DNA of 64,000 bases from Sapria himalayana (Eukaryota > Streptophyta > Magnoliopsida > Malpighiales > Rafflesiaceae): assembly GCA_029783825.1 (NCBI GenBank), contig JAREIK010004239.1, positions 1 through 64,000 on the forward strand, read 5' to 3'. Below the pieces are notes generated by a model. That model saw only the letters and a program-made list of their open reading frames with translations. It had not been told where the DNA came from and did no database searches. The first letter of the stretch is position 1. Each line of letters starts with the position of its first letter. Position numbers and translations under genes: made by a program. Of the stretch, positions 51,590 through 62,124 are shown piece after piece.

Positions 51590-54028
51590 AATGCTAGCCT
51601 TTCTAGTGAGGTTTCGCAGCTGGATCTTAAAATGCTATCTGTTGCGCCAATGCTACTAACACTGACTCCAAATAGGAAATCTACTATTGCATTACATTTT
51701 TAATTTCTTTAATTTATTGCATTTCTTCCAACAAAAAAGTTATCTGCTCATCCTTCTTTTTTATTTCAGTCTTCATATCAACAATATATTCATTTGTTTC
51801 CAATGCTTTTTGTTCCATCGCCTCATCCACCATTGCTAAGACAGATCAATTAAAAGTATGGCTGCTACAACAAAATGCCACTCCCTTAGAGCCGATTCTA
51901 TACACTCGCTACTTCTTTCGACCTACTATTGTCTCCAAATAAATAGGATCATAGTCAATTGGTTGAAGGTCCATAGAACCCTCAACTTGTTGATGAGCAT
52001 CTGTCACATCTTCCTCCTTTAGGTCCTGAGATAAAATAGAGAAAAACACTATTCTAGATTTATAAAAAATAAAATAAATAATTTGCATTCAAAACAATTT
52101 TTATAATGTACCGTAGTTTTATAAAATCTAATTAATATATCAATTTCTTATAGTAATCATCTAAGACTTGTTGTCAAAATACTGACCATCCACTTTCTTT
52201 ACATGCAACTTCCTGAAAATCTCATAAAATTTGGATCTCGATCCAATTCTCAAGCCTAGAATATGTTTTTATTAAGTCATAAAAAACAAATGATAAAAAA
52301 ATTTAACAAAATTAATAAAACCATGCAGAGATTTTATTTATTAGACTATTAGGATAAACACAAAATATAGAAATGTTTAGAATTTTGAATTTGTACCAAA
52401 TCTCGAGAGTGCTCAATGCTCGACTTTGAACCTCAAGTGTGTCGACAGATTCCTATACCTAGTCTAGCTACCTCACTTCTTCAATTTTTGTTGGCAATAT
52501 ATGATTTTTTCTACACATATGGCTCATACCAATAATTAACCCACTCTGGCCAGTCTTTCTCGGATATAAAATCAGACATTTCTTTCATTTTATTTAATTT
52601 ATAGACAAAATTAGAATACCGTAGAGTAGATTTGATCTTCCATAATGACTTTATCTTTCCATCAAATTTGGGTGCCCAATGTGCACTGATTCTATAAATA
52701 GAAAAATGACAAAAGAATTTATATTAACAACAAGAACATAATTATTTACTATTTGAATAATAACCAACGTAGAGGTGTCAAACGGGCCGGGCCGGCCCGG
52801 CCCGGCACGAGGCACGGCACGGTTCGGCCGTGCCTGGGCCGGCCCGGCACGATAAAAAAACGTGCCCGGGCCCGTGCCGGGCCCGTCCGCACGAACCACG
52901 TGCCGGGCCGTGCCCGGCACGAGCCGTGCCTTGGCACGGCACGACTCGTGCCTTGGCACAGCACGTCGGCCCGCGTGCCTGAGTCGTGACTCGTGAGTCG
53001 CGACTCACGAGTCACGAGTCACGAGTCACGACTCACGGTCACGACTCACTGAGTCGTGACTCGTGACCCAACCGGGCCCCGCCCCCGGTAAAAAGACCGC
53101 GGGTCGGGTCCAAACAGACCCGACCCGCCCCGACCCGCCTGCCCTGCCTTGCCGTGCGCCCGTGCCCGAGCGGGCCGGCACGGCACGGCACGGCCTTGCC
53201 GTGCCCACGGGCCGTGCCGTGCCCGAATTTTAAAAACCGTGCCGTGCCGGGCACGGCACGGTACAGTGACCGTGCCGTGCCCGGCACGGCACGGCAGCAC
53301 GGCTGGGCACGTGAAAAACGGGCCGTGCCGTGCTGGGCCGGCCCGTTTGACACCTCTAAACCAACGTAAAAGTTAAGTAATTAGATAATTATTTTTTAAT
53401 TCTTTTGTTTTGTTATTTTTACCTAAATGTCATTAAAATATGAATGTTTTGTCGATTCAAAAACTTTCTTCCAGGAGAAAGCTTTTGAATTAGCCATTTT
53501 CTTGAAAGTTTTTGTAATTATAATCGAACACTTGTGAGATGGAATAAAACTGTACAAATAAATAAATAACATTGAAAACAAGCAAACCATAACAATATAA
53601 AAAAACCACTAACAGTAATATTAATATTTTTTTTCAAGTCAAATTTACATATTTCTTTTACCTCTCATCCACAATCTCAATTTCTAACTTTACACTGATT
53701 GCAGAGGAAGACACAACATTTGATGATGTTGTTGGTATTGTAAATGGGGGAACAATCGGTATAAAATGTGGTGTAGAAGATAGAGATGGATCAAAAGTTT
53801 GTGCAGGAAGCACAATGGATGGTGGGCTTACATCTGATAAAGGTGATAGAAGAGATCTCAATGATGGTGATGGTGATAGAAATGGAGATGGTGATTATGA
53901 TGTTGATGTCTGGATATGGTGGCCTGAGATGGTACTAATTCTGCAACATGATGTAACATACTAGATGAATTTAGTTCATTTCTGTGTCCATGTCCACCTC
54001 CACCACAACCACGTCCTTTAGGCACCAT
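51590..54028 (-). pseudogene. TNPA-like protein of CACTA element 2 (Transposase_24 family), broken
   Basis: Minus strand, paralog of 6944-8775. The start at 54028 gives MVPKGRGCGGGGHGHRNELN. The Ser/Pro-rich part is open at 53658-53861 (SDVSPPSIVLPAQTFDPS). The W-rich block is at about 52500-52680, then the THVKK/YFDNKS-like segment at about 52150-52250. The C-terminal coiled-coil-like part (ALETNEYIVDMKTEIKKKDE) at about 51740-51830 is in one frame here, whereas element 1 has a frameshift and a stop. Other stops and frameshifts remain (for example after HLHFYHHHHH, about 53860). A hAT element sits within the gene at 52770-53358, in sequence that corresponds to a non-coding gap in element 1. 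Confidence 0.78.
52770..53358. mobile_element. Non-autonomous hAT (Ac-like) element, 589 bp, nested in CACTA element 2
   Basis: The ends TAGAGGTGTCAAACGGGCCG and its inverse CGGCCCGTTTGACACCTCTA are perfect inverted repeats over at least 20 bp. AACCAACG flanks both sides (52762-52769 and 53359-53366), the 8-bp duplication typical of hAT elements. Element 1 shows the empty site at about 8101-8125 (AATAATAACCAACATAAAAG). The interior is very GC-rich (GGCACGGCACG words) with a cluster of GACTCGTGA/TCACGAGTC inverted repeats at 52979-53071. No transposase gene; the GC-rich open frames on both strands are chance. Confidence 0.95.
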
Positions 54029-54166
54029 CTACTATACAAAATAAAACATAGAACAAAAAAAGGGATATGATGAACAAACATGGATTTTCGAATAAAACAC
54101 GCCGATAGATTTCAATAAAATATAAAAAGTCTTGATAGTTTAAATTTATAATAAAATTATAAAAAT

Positions 54167-56512
54167 TTAATTATCGGCATCACTATCATCTTCTAGTGGA
54201 TCTTCTAATATTTCGTCTGATTCTGATAGAAGTTTGAACTCATCTTCAGATAGAAATTAATCATCTTCAATTTCTATTGTGCCACCATTTGAATCACATA
54301 AATTTTCTGGATCTTCATCGACATTCACAAACTCAAAATTATTTATGTCATCATCTTGGAATGCTGGTGCAATTTCTTAGTCTACACTTCTTTGTTGCGA
54401 TGTTGGTAACTCAAATTTTGATCGAGCTTTCATTTTGCAAATCACCCACCAATCTCTCTTATCATGAAATAAACTCGGATATGTACAATAATATACATGA
54501 ATAGCTTGAACTTCCATAATAAATGGCTCATATCGATTATATTTGCATTTATGGTTAACATTGACTAGCTTATAATCTGAATGAATCTTTAAGCCCACAT
54601 TTCGTGCATGATGAAACCACTCACATTTAAATAATACAATCTTGTTATTTTTGAGTCCAGGATACTCCAACTCAATAACTTCTTTGAGTTGACCATAATA
54701 ATCATCTCATCTGCACTATAACATGAGCCTTTAATGCATACACCACTATTCATTATTATTTTACAAGAACCATGCCCGATTGTGTGAAACTTATAACCAT
54801 TAAAAAAATACCCAGGATAGGTTGTCACATATCTAAACGGGCCTTTATTTAGATTCTGAATGAAAATATTTGAATCTCCATTTGAAGTTCAATTGCCTGT
54901 GACCTAAATTAAAAAAATGATATTAACAAATAAAAGTTACTAATAAATTAAATAATTCAAAAATAAAAAACTTAATTATATTCACATAATTTTTTAACCA
55001 ATTCGCAAATTTAGTTTCTAGCATATAATCAACATCATTGCTGGAAATTGCTGGATGCCTATATTTTAATTGCTCAACATAAATACTCCACAAATATAAA
55101 ATGAGAGAAAAAAAATGTACATCAATTTTTAATAATTCTTATTAAAGATAAAATTAAACTATGATTAAACCTGCAACCATTTTGGGTATTCATACTCAAT
55201 ATATGGTGAAACCTCCTCATGATTAAGTAAAACATAGCTCCGGGTTACTTAGTACTTTTTATCTATCATACATCTTTTCATTGCTCTTCCAAATGATTTT
55301 CCAAGGTGCTTGAAGATAGATAGTTTGTCCATAGAATCATCTTCTACCATCACATGACGTTCATAATTTCGTGACACATTTCTATCCTTTGTATTTTTTT
55401 GATCTCAAAATAATAAGAACAAAATGACGATGCTTCTTCTATTAAATATGCATTGCAAATTGAACCTTCAACTTTTACCTTGTTTCTAACATTCAATATC
55501 AATTTACGAAGATACTTACATCCATAATGTTAGGTTTCAATTAGATTAAATTACAATAATACTTAATGTACTAAATAATAAAACACATCAAATTATATGT
55601 ATTTACCTCTCAAAAAGATACATCTACCTGAATTGTACTAGCCCTGCAATTCTTGCTTCATATGCCCAATGGACCGACAAATGCTCCATCGAGTCAAAAA
55701 AACTCGATGGGAATATCCGTTCAAGCTTACAAATAATAAGTGGAATGTCATTCTCCAGCCTCACCATGTCATCTATTTTAATTGTGGTTGGAGTTAACTG
55801 TTTGAAAAACAAACCAAGTTATCTAAGGACCTTCCAAACACATAGTGGAAGAAATTTATGGAATGCAATTGGTATTAATCTCAGCATAAATACATGACAG
55901 TCATGACTTTTCATTCCAAATAACTTAAGATTCTTCATATCCATGCATCTACCCATATTTGACACATACCATAAGAAAATTTCAAATTTTAAACCTATTC
56001 ACACAATATTTGTCTTGCCTTCTTATCAACTGTGTAGGAAGCTTTAGGCAATTTTCCTATTTCCTCATTCAGTTTAAATTCAGGACACCGATAGTAATAA
56101 TTCAGCTCATGTCTTGATTTTAAAGTGTCTTTTATTTTAACGTCTAAATTATGCACAATGTTGAAAACATTGTCAACAACATTTTTTTCAATATATATTA
56201 CATCTAAGTAATGAAGAATTAAATTGGACTTCCAATAGGGCAAGTCCCAAAATATACTATGTTTCCTCCAGCCAAATAATTTGCTTTTTGGTCCATTACT
56301 TCTAGTAGCTTTCTTTTCAGTTACCTTCTTCAAACCCAAACTCTGAATCTCTGTCATAATATCATCTCCTGGACGAACTGCTGGTGCAACTATCATCACA
56401 TTTTATTTTTTTTAAATGTAGTTATATTTCTTCGAAATGGATGATCCATAGGTAGAAACTTATGATGGTTATCAAACCATTACTGTTTACCACTAAATTT
56501 GAGGGTAAATAC
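54167..56512 (-). pseudogene. TNPD/TNP2-like CACTA transposase of element 2, 5'-truncated and broken
   Basis: Minus strand, paralog of 8916-11252. Present are the end of the Transposase_21 region (56510-55990: FWDLPYWKSNLILHYLDVIY, with HYLDVIYIEKN for family HNLDVMHIEKN), DUF4218 (about 55615-55812: IICKLERIFPSSFFDSMEHL) and DUF4216 (about 54377-54828: LFKCEWFHH and others). An acidic tail ends at the stop 54167-54169. The N-terminal domain and most of Transposase_21 are gone; at about 56512 the sequence switches to the AT-rich repeat. Frameshifts separate the remaining parts. Confidence 0.87.
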
Positions 56513-56995
56513 ATGTATAAATATAGTTAAACTTTATTTATACATGTAGGTATATATATTTATTTATATAATTGTATATATCTATACCTATAGTTATGTA
56601 TAGGTATAGATATAGTAAAATACATTTTTGAATACTAATTTATACAAATGTATATTAAATATAAGTTGTAAATTATATATTTAAATATAATTATGTATAA
56701 TGTTTTTATAGTAATACATATAATAAGATACAATTATTTATAGTTATATGTTATTATACATATAGAATATATAACTATAAATATTTTTATATAGTTAAAC
56801 ATATAGTTATATATAAATATATTCAATACAAATAGATATACATAAATATATAAAGTTATAAATAAATATATAGATTTACATATATGTATACATACTTACA
56901 AATATAGTTATATTTAATTAATATAGTGTTATAAAGTTATACAATTATTTATATATAATTATAAAAATATTTATATATAGTCATACAACTTCAAC
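56513..56995. repeat. AT-rich dispersed repeat, 'ATAGTTATA' family, copy in element 2
   Basis: Same block order as the other copies (ATACATTTTTGAATACTAAT, TATATTAAATATAAG, TTATATGTTATTATACATAT, AAATATATTCAATACAAATAG). It begins exactly where the transposase homology with element 1 stops. Confidence 0.78.
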
Positions 56996-58105
56996 AGATA
57001 ACTAAAATATGGCCAGCAATGATGTTTAGAGAGAGAGAGAGAGAAGAAATACTATATTTCTACCATTTTCCACATGAGCAAGAAGTTCTTTGAATGGCCA
57101 TTTAATACTGCTTCTATAGCATAGAGATGTTCGGATTATTATTACCATGCTATTTGTTTTTAAAAATATTATTCTTGATAGTACTTATGTATAATAAATT
57201 TTGGTTCATATATTTCATACCATCTTAGCTTGAGTATCCATGACACATTACTATATGTTGATCTTATTATATTAGTATGAAATTATTATTTTAATATTAC
57301 TAAACTTGATTCAACAAGTCCACTCATAACTAACACAAGAAAGATCACAAGGAATCACACACTACGAGACATCTATAGAAGGAATATTGAAATTATTAGA
57401 AATATAAGTGTTTTATTACAAGAAACATAAATATGAAGTTATTATGTTTGAGATATTTTTGAGATAAATTTAATTAACAAAATGTTAGATACATGGAAAA
57501 TATAAATCTTTACACACACACACACACACACCATGATAATCTTTGTTAAAGATAAGTGCAACCATAAGAATATAAATGAATCATGTAGGAAAATGACAAT
57601 AAAGTCTGAAAAAATTAATAAGAATAATTATTTTTTATATCATATGTTGACTTACAAGCTTATCACATGTTTATTTGCATGAATATCATGTATTAGTATG
57701 TATGATTTCCATGTCTTGGCTTACATGAGTGATAAGTATTGATTATGTGCTTACTATGTGTTCTCATGCATTATTGCCAACTGCCTGAAAGTGTGTTTGT
57801 TATATGATGATGTGTATACCTACCAAGGATTGACTTGACATGTGAAAGCTATGTGTTGGCTTACTAAATGTTGCATTAAAAATTAAAATACTTGGAATCT
57901 TGCCTATAAATAAATGTGATTTAGGGCTCATAGCACACAACAACACAAATCATGAGAACATTTCAATGTGAATTGAGAAACTTTTGCTCAATTATTTTCT
58001 ATTACAAGTATGAATATTATTGAGTTTTCTAGAAGTTGGTATAATAGTTCAAACTAGTTCAATCGAGTATAATCATTTTAATTTAATTTGATATGCTAAA
58101 CTATT
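56996..58105. other. Element 2-specific stretch, possible LTR fragment
   Basis: No paralog in element 1. A GA run lies at 57028-57044 and a CA run at 57512-57531. At 57905-57915 CTATAAATAAATG looks like a TATA box, followed by a short leader-like region. The 57650-57960 part could be promoter-bearing LTR sequence, but no LTR ends or partner were found. Confidence 0.3.
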
Positions 58106-58320
58106 ATTTTATTTATTTTATTTATTTTATTTATTTTATTTATTTTATTTATTTTATTTATTTTATTTATTTTATTTATTTTATTTATTTTATTTATTTT
58201 ATTTATTTTATTTATTTTATTTATTTTATTTATTTTATTTATTTATTTATTTATTTTATTTATTTTATTTATTTTATTTATTTTATTTATTTTATTTATT
58301 TTATTTTATTTTATTTTATA
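58106..58320 (+). repeat. 9-bp tandem repeat (TTTTATTTA)n
   Basis: About 215 bp of TTTTATTTA units, almost perfect, with a slip near 58240 and a change to TTTTA at the right end. The Phe-Ile-Tyr open frame over it is the 9-bp unit translated, not a gene. Confidence 0.95.
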
Positions 58321-58352
58321 TTTTAATTCAAACATTACTCATTTTTGAATAT

Positions 58353-58572
58353 TTTTTGTAGATATCAAGTCGACATACCTAAGTATGTATACTAGTTATG
58401 TATAAGATACACACGCATATTGATGTATATTGTTTTTGTAGATATTAAGTCAGCATACCTAAGTATGTATACTAGTTATGTATAAAATACTCATGCATAT
58501 TGATGTATACTATTTTTGTAGATATCAAGTCGGCAAACCTAAGTATATATACTATTTATATATTGTTTTTGT
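58353..58572 (+). repeat. 80-bp tandem repeat, 2.7 copies
   Basis: Units starting TTTTTGTAGATATCAAGTCG at 58353, 58433 and 58513, each with CATACCTAAGTATGTATACT. The third is cut short at about 58572, where the conserved right-hand CACTA block starts. Confidence 0.9.
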
Positions 58573-58575
58573 GTA

Positions 58576-60130
58576 TGGTCACCATCAAAAACCACACAAT
58601 GACAATGCATTATATCACAAATATATGAAGCATGTATACGAATAAGTTTACATAAGAAATCCCATCATACCATGGTGATTAAAGAAGAAATTAGGAAACA
58701 AAAAAATAGAATAAAAATGCTTACTCTTCAATTAAGCAATCCAAGATAATCAATGAAGAATAAATGTATAAACGTACCGCAAATCAATAACAAATTAAAA
58801 CTTAAAATCTCGAATTAATTTTAATTGAATCAGCATCGAGAGATAGATTTCGGAATGCAGAGGAATTTGGTTCTTTTAGAGATGTGTCAAGTCAAGAGAG
58901 ATGATGTATATTTTAAAAAAATATTTATTTTTATAATTCTTAAAACATTAAATAAACAATATATATATATATATAATACAAAAATACTCATTAATTTTAT
59001 TTACTATCAAAATTTTTTCAACAAAATTAATGTGCGTGTAGCAAGGTACAAATGAAAAACAAATACCTTACAAATTTTTATTATAATATTAATTAAACAA
59101 TAAATATATAAATAATAATAATAAAAATGTTTTGCCTTAAAAAAATATCAAATAGGTACAAAATAAACAAACTTCATATAATAAGACATAAATGAAAAGA
59201 TGATTAGTCATCTAGCCACTCGCCTAAAAGTTATAAAATACTTTTAATGTTAAAAATTATATAAAAATTTATATCTTATGGTTATAAATTTTTAAGAATT
59301 AATATTAATTTTTATGAAGATAATATGAAATAATTTTAAATGCATAAAATTTCATATTATTTGATATCATTTATAATGTTTAAAATTCAAAAAATTACTT
59401 AAAGTGAGAAGATAATTAAAAAAAGTAATATTTATTATTTTAATAAAAACGTAATATTAAAAGCTAATTGTAAAAATATTACTCAATTGTTTAATATTTA
59501 TAAATTTTAGTAGGATTAAACATCTATGTATTTATTTATAATTATTATTTTATTTTCTTATAACTTTATTGAAACATTTATATTTTTATTATCTTTCAAG
59601 ATTTTCAAAATTTGTATTATTTATGTTTTCAAAAGTATTCTATAATCATAAAATTTGTTAAATATTTATAATAATATTAATATTTACTAGTTCATTCATC
59701 AATTCAGATATTTTTGAAAATATTTTCTATTTTATGTTACAATTAATTAATTTACATTTAAAGTAGTAAAAATTTTAATGTATGTTAATTTAATTTTTAA
59801 AATATTGAAAAAAATTTTATACTTATTGAATTAATTATTTAACATTATTATACTTTATATTATTTAATTTATTAATTAAAAATTTTAGAAAAATTTTTGT
59901 ATAAATTTTTAAAAAGCTATTACATCATAAAAATAGTTATTTTAGTCCTTATTAATATAATTTTTTTTTGTATTTTTATATATTTTAAATTAATTATTTA
60001 TAATATCATTTTTTTATGATTTTACTACGAGAATGTGTGTTTCTAGGATTGCTCATCTATAGACCAATAACATATATTTAATAAACAAAATTAAATAAAA
60101 TATTAAAAACAATAATAAATAAAAAAATTA
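58576..60130. other. Conserved non-coding right-hand block of CACTA element 2
   Basis: Paralog of 17220-18660: CACACAATGACAATGCATTA, CAATGAAGAATAAATGTATA, AATTAATGTGCGTGTAGCAA, GATTGCTCATCTATAGACCA. No coding capacity; a TA run lies at 58960-58975. Confidence 0.7.
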
Positions 60131-61073
60131 TATAATTAAATATTGCAAGGGAAAATAGTTTCGCTAAATCCGTAGCTAAATTATAGATTTTATAAGCTAG
60201 GGAAAATTCATCATTATAATATGGATTTTATTAGCTCGAGAACTTCCATCGCAAAATTAAGGATTTTATTTTCTAGGGAAATTCCATCACTAATATATGT
60301 ATTTTATTATCTAGAAATATTTACTAACTAAATCCGTAGATAAAATATAAATTTTATTAGCTAGAGAAAATTCATCACTAAATTCGTAGCTAAATCAAGG
60401 AATTTATTAGCAAGGGAAAATCCGTTGCTAAATTTATTGCTAAATCAAAAATTTTATTAGAAATAGAAAATCTATCGCTAAATCTAGGATTTTACTAGAA
60501 AGGGAACATTCGTCACTAAATCAAAGATTTTATTAGTAAGGAAAAATCCGTCTCTAAATCCGTCTCTAAATTCGTCACAAAATCAAAGATATTATTAGCA
60601 AGAGATATTCCGTCGCATAATTAGTCGATAAATCAAAGATTTTATTAGCAATGGAAATTCTGTGGCTAAATCCATCGCTAAATCCAACGCTAAATCCCAT
60701 CACTAAATATTTCGTAAAATCCATCGCTAAAATTCCGGCTTTCCTAGAGCGAAAGTTACGAAAATTTTCCGTCGCTAATCCATTGTTAAATCCATTGCTA
60801 AACTCACCTTTTTTCTTTAGCTTAATTTACGAAAATTTTTCATTGCTTATCCGTCGTTAAATCTATCCCTAATCTGTCACTAAATCCCCCCCTTTTCTTT
60901 AGCAGAATTTTCAAAAAGTTTTCTCTCGATGATCCGTCGCTAATCCGTTGCTATATTTTTTTCATAAAAAAAATCATCAATCCCTTTCTATTCCCTAGCT
61001 AATCCCTTGAAATTTAGACAGGGATTGATCTCTAGCTAAAATTCCCTAACTAAATCGATATTTTCTTGTAGTG
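60130..61073 (-). repeat. Right subterminal repeats and terminus of CACTA element 2
   Basis: About 940 bp of TTTTATTAGCAAGGGAAAAT...CCGTTGCTAAATCCATCGCTA units like 18660-19591, ending TTTTCTTGTAGTG. The short open frame at 60651-60860 (NPSLNPTLNP) is the repeat translated. Confidence 0.87.
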
Positions 61074-61076
61074 CTA

Positions 61077-62060
61077 GAGATGGTTTTGGGGGTGTAGAAG
61101 CTGGATTGGTAGGATCTGGATGCCGAGCATTGGATTGAGATTGTGCATTAAACATACATTCAAACAGCTCCATATTTTGTTGAAATTGATGTTCTAATTA
61201 CTCTTTATACAATCTCACATTTTAATTCATTTTGAGTTGAAGTTCTTGGACTTCTACTCTCACTATCTGCACAACCACTTCATTCACACATTTTGTGAAA
61301 TGTTCATTAGATATAAAATCATAGCGCAAAGTGCTAGAGGAACTACTGCAAGTCTCATGGTAAAATGTGGACACTTGAGAGACAAGGCCATACACTTGCC
61401 TTTTTTTTACCTCCAACTACTTGCAGATATAACTAGCTCGTGTAAACCTTCACAGGCTCCATTGAATCCTCCTCAGTCTTAAAAGCAAAGGAAACCATGG
61501 TTTCCACAACATCCTATATTTAATTCATTATAAAATTAATAATTATTTAAGAATAATTGTTGAGTTATTTTAATAAAGCAAAATTGAAATCTTACATTGA
61601 TGTCCTTAGATCTTTTGTCAGCGAAAGCACAATCTTTTTTGGTGTGCATCTTCTTGAACACTTCAAATGACGTGGGGGTGGGGTGGGGGTGTTTCAATTC
61701 CTTTTTCTACTTAAATTAATTATCAAATTAATTAGTTGGAATAAGATGATGAGGAAATGTTATTTAAAAAAATATTCATATCATTCTTACCAAAGCAATA
61801 CAATGTTGAATTGTGGATCTAGAGCCCACCTATAAGTGTGAAAAGACCAGTGCCAAGTCCTTCCTTTTCTGTACGCCAATTTTTAGTAGCTTGTTCATGT
61901 TCTTTTCATATTCAGGAGTAGTCTAATGTTGCTGCCAGCTTTACCATATATCTTCTGGTATATTATCTTCCTTTTTCCCTTCAATTCGCATCTTGCTCAA
62001 CCAATCCCCACATTGCTTTCCTGCCACCCTATAAAATGTTCTCTTGACTAATGCATCATT
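61077..62060 (-). pseudogene. TNPA-like (Transposase_24) gene fragment of the host CACTA element
   Basis: Minus strand. From high to low coordinates: a decayed stretch at 61800-62050 (KEHEQATKNW); then FEVFKKMHTKKDCAFADKRS (about 61600-61670, the family E.F..TH....F.D signature); then a clean GT-AG intron at 61514-61595; then FAFKTEEDSMEPVKVYTS (about 61440-61500); then KKRQVYGLVSQVSTFYHETC (about 61350-61410, the family VYGLGSQ motif), continuing NARHPDPTNPASTPPKPSL to 61077. Without element 2 the frame would run on into 46271 and below. A TAG near 61435 and other lesions show it is dead. It belongs to a different CACTA family from elements 1 and 2. Confidence 0.75.
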
Positions 62061-62089
62061 TGAATCATCTTAGTTATAAGCTTTTTGAG

Positions 62090-62124
<35 letters not shown>

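Larger units (their letters stand above)
46275..61073 (+). mobile_element. CACTA (En/Spm) DNA transposon, element 2, 14.8 kb, degenerate
   Basis: The ends are CACTACAAGAAAAATC and TTTTCTTGTAGTG, perfectly inverse over 13 bp. CTA flanks both sides (46272-46274 and 61074-61076). Layout and sequence follow element 1: left subterminal repeats, three cassettes, minus-strand TNPA-like and TNPD-like genes, AT-rich repeat, right-hand block and right subterminal repeats. It differs in having a third, expanded cassette, a nested hAT element, a 5'-truncated transposase and a different middle (56996-58572). It is not autonomous as it stands, but with intact ends it might once have been moved by an active relative. 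Confidence 0.95.

Noticed and set aside
52651..53376. GC-rich open frames rich in Arg, Ala, Gly and Pro
   Set aside because: They lie in or overlap the hAT element, are open on both strands, and reflect GGCACG repeats.
57650..57960. Solo LTR with TATA box
   Set aside because: Only a TATA-like string; no TG...CA ends, target duplication or partner LTR could be found.
58093..58326. Phe-Ile-Tyr repeat protein
   Set aside because: Translation of a 9-bp tandem repeat.
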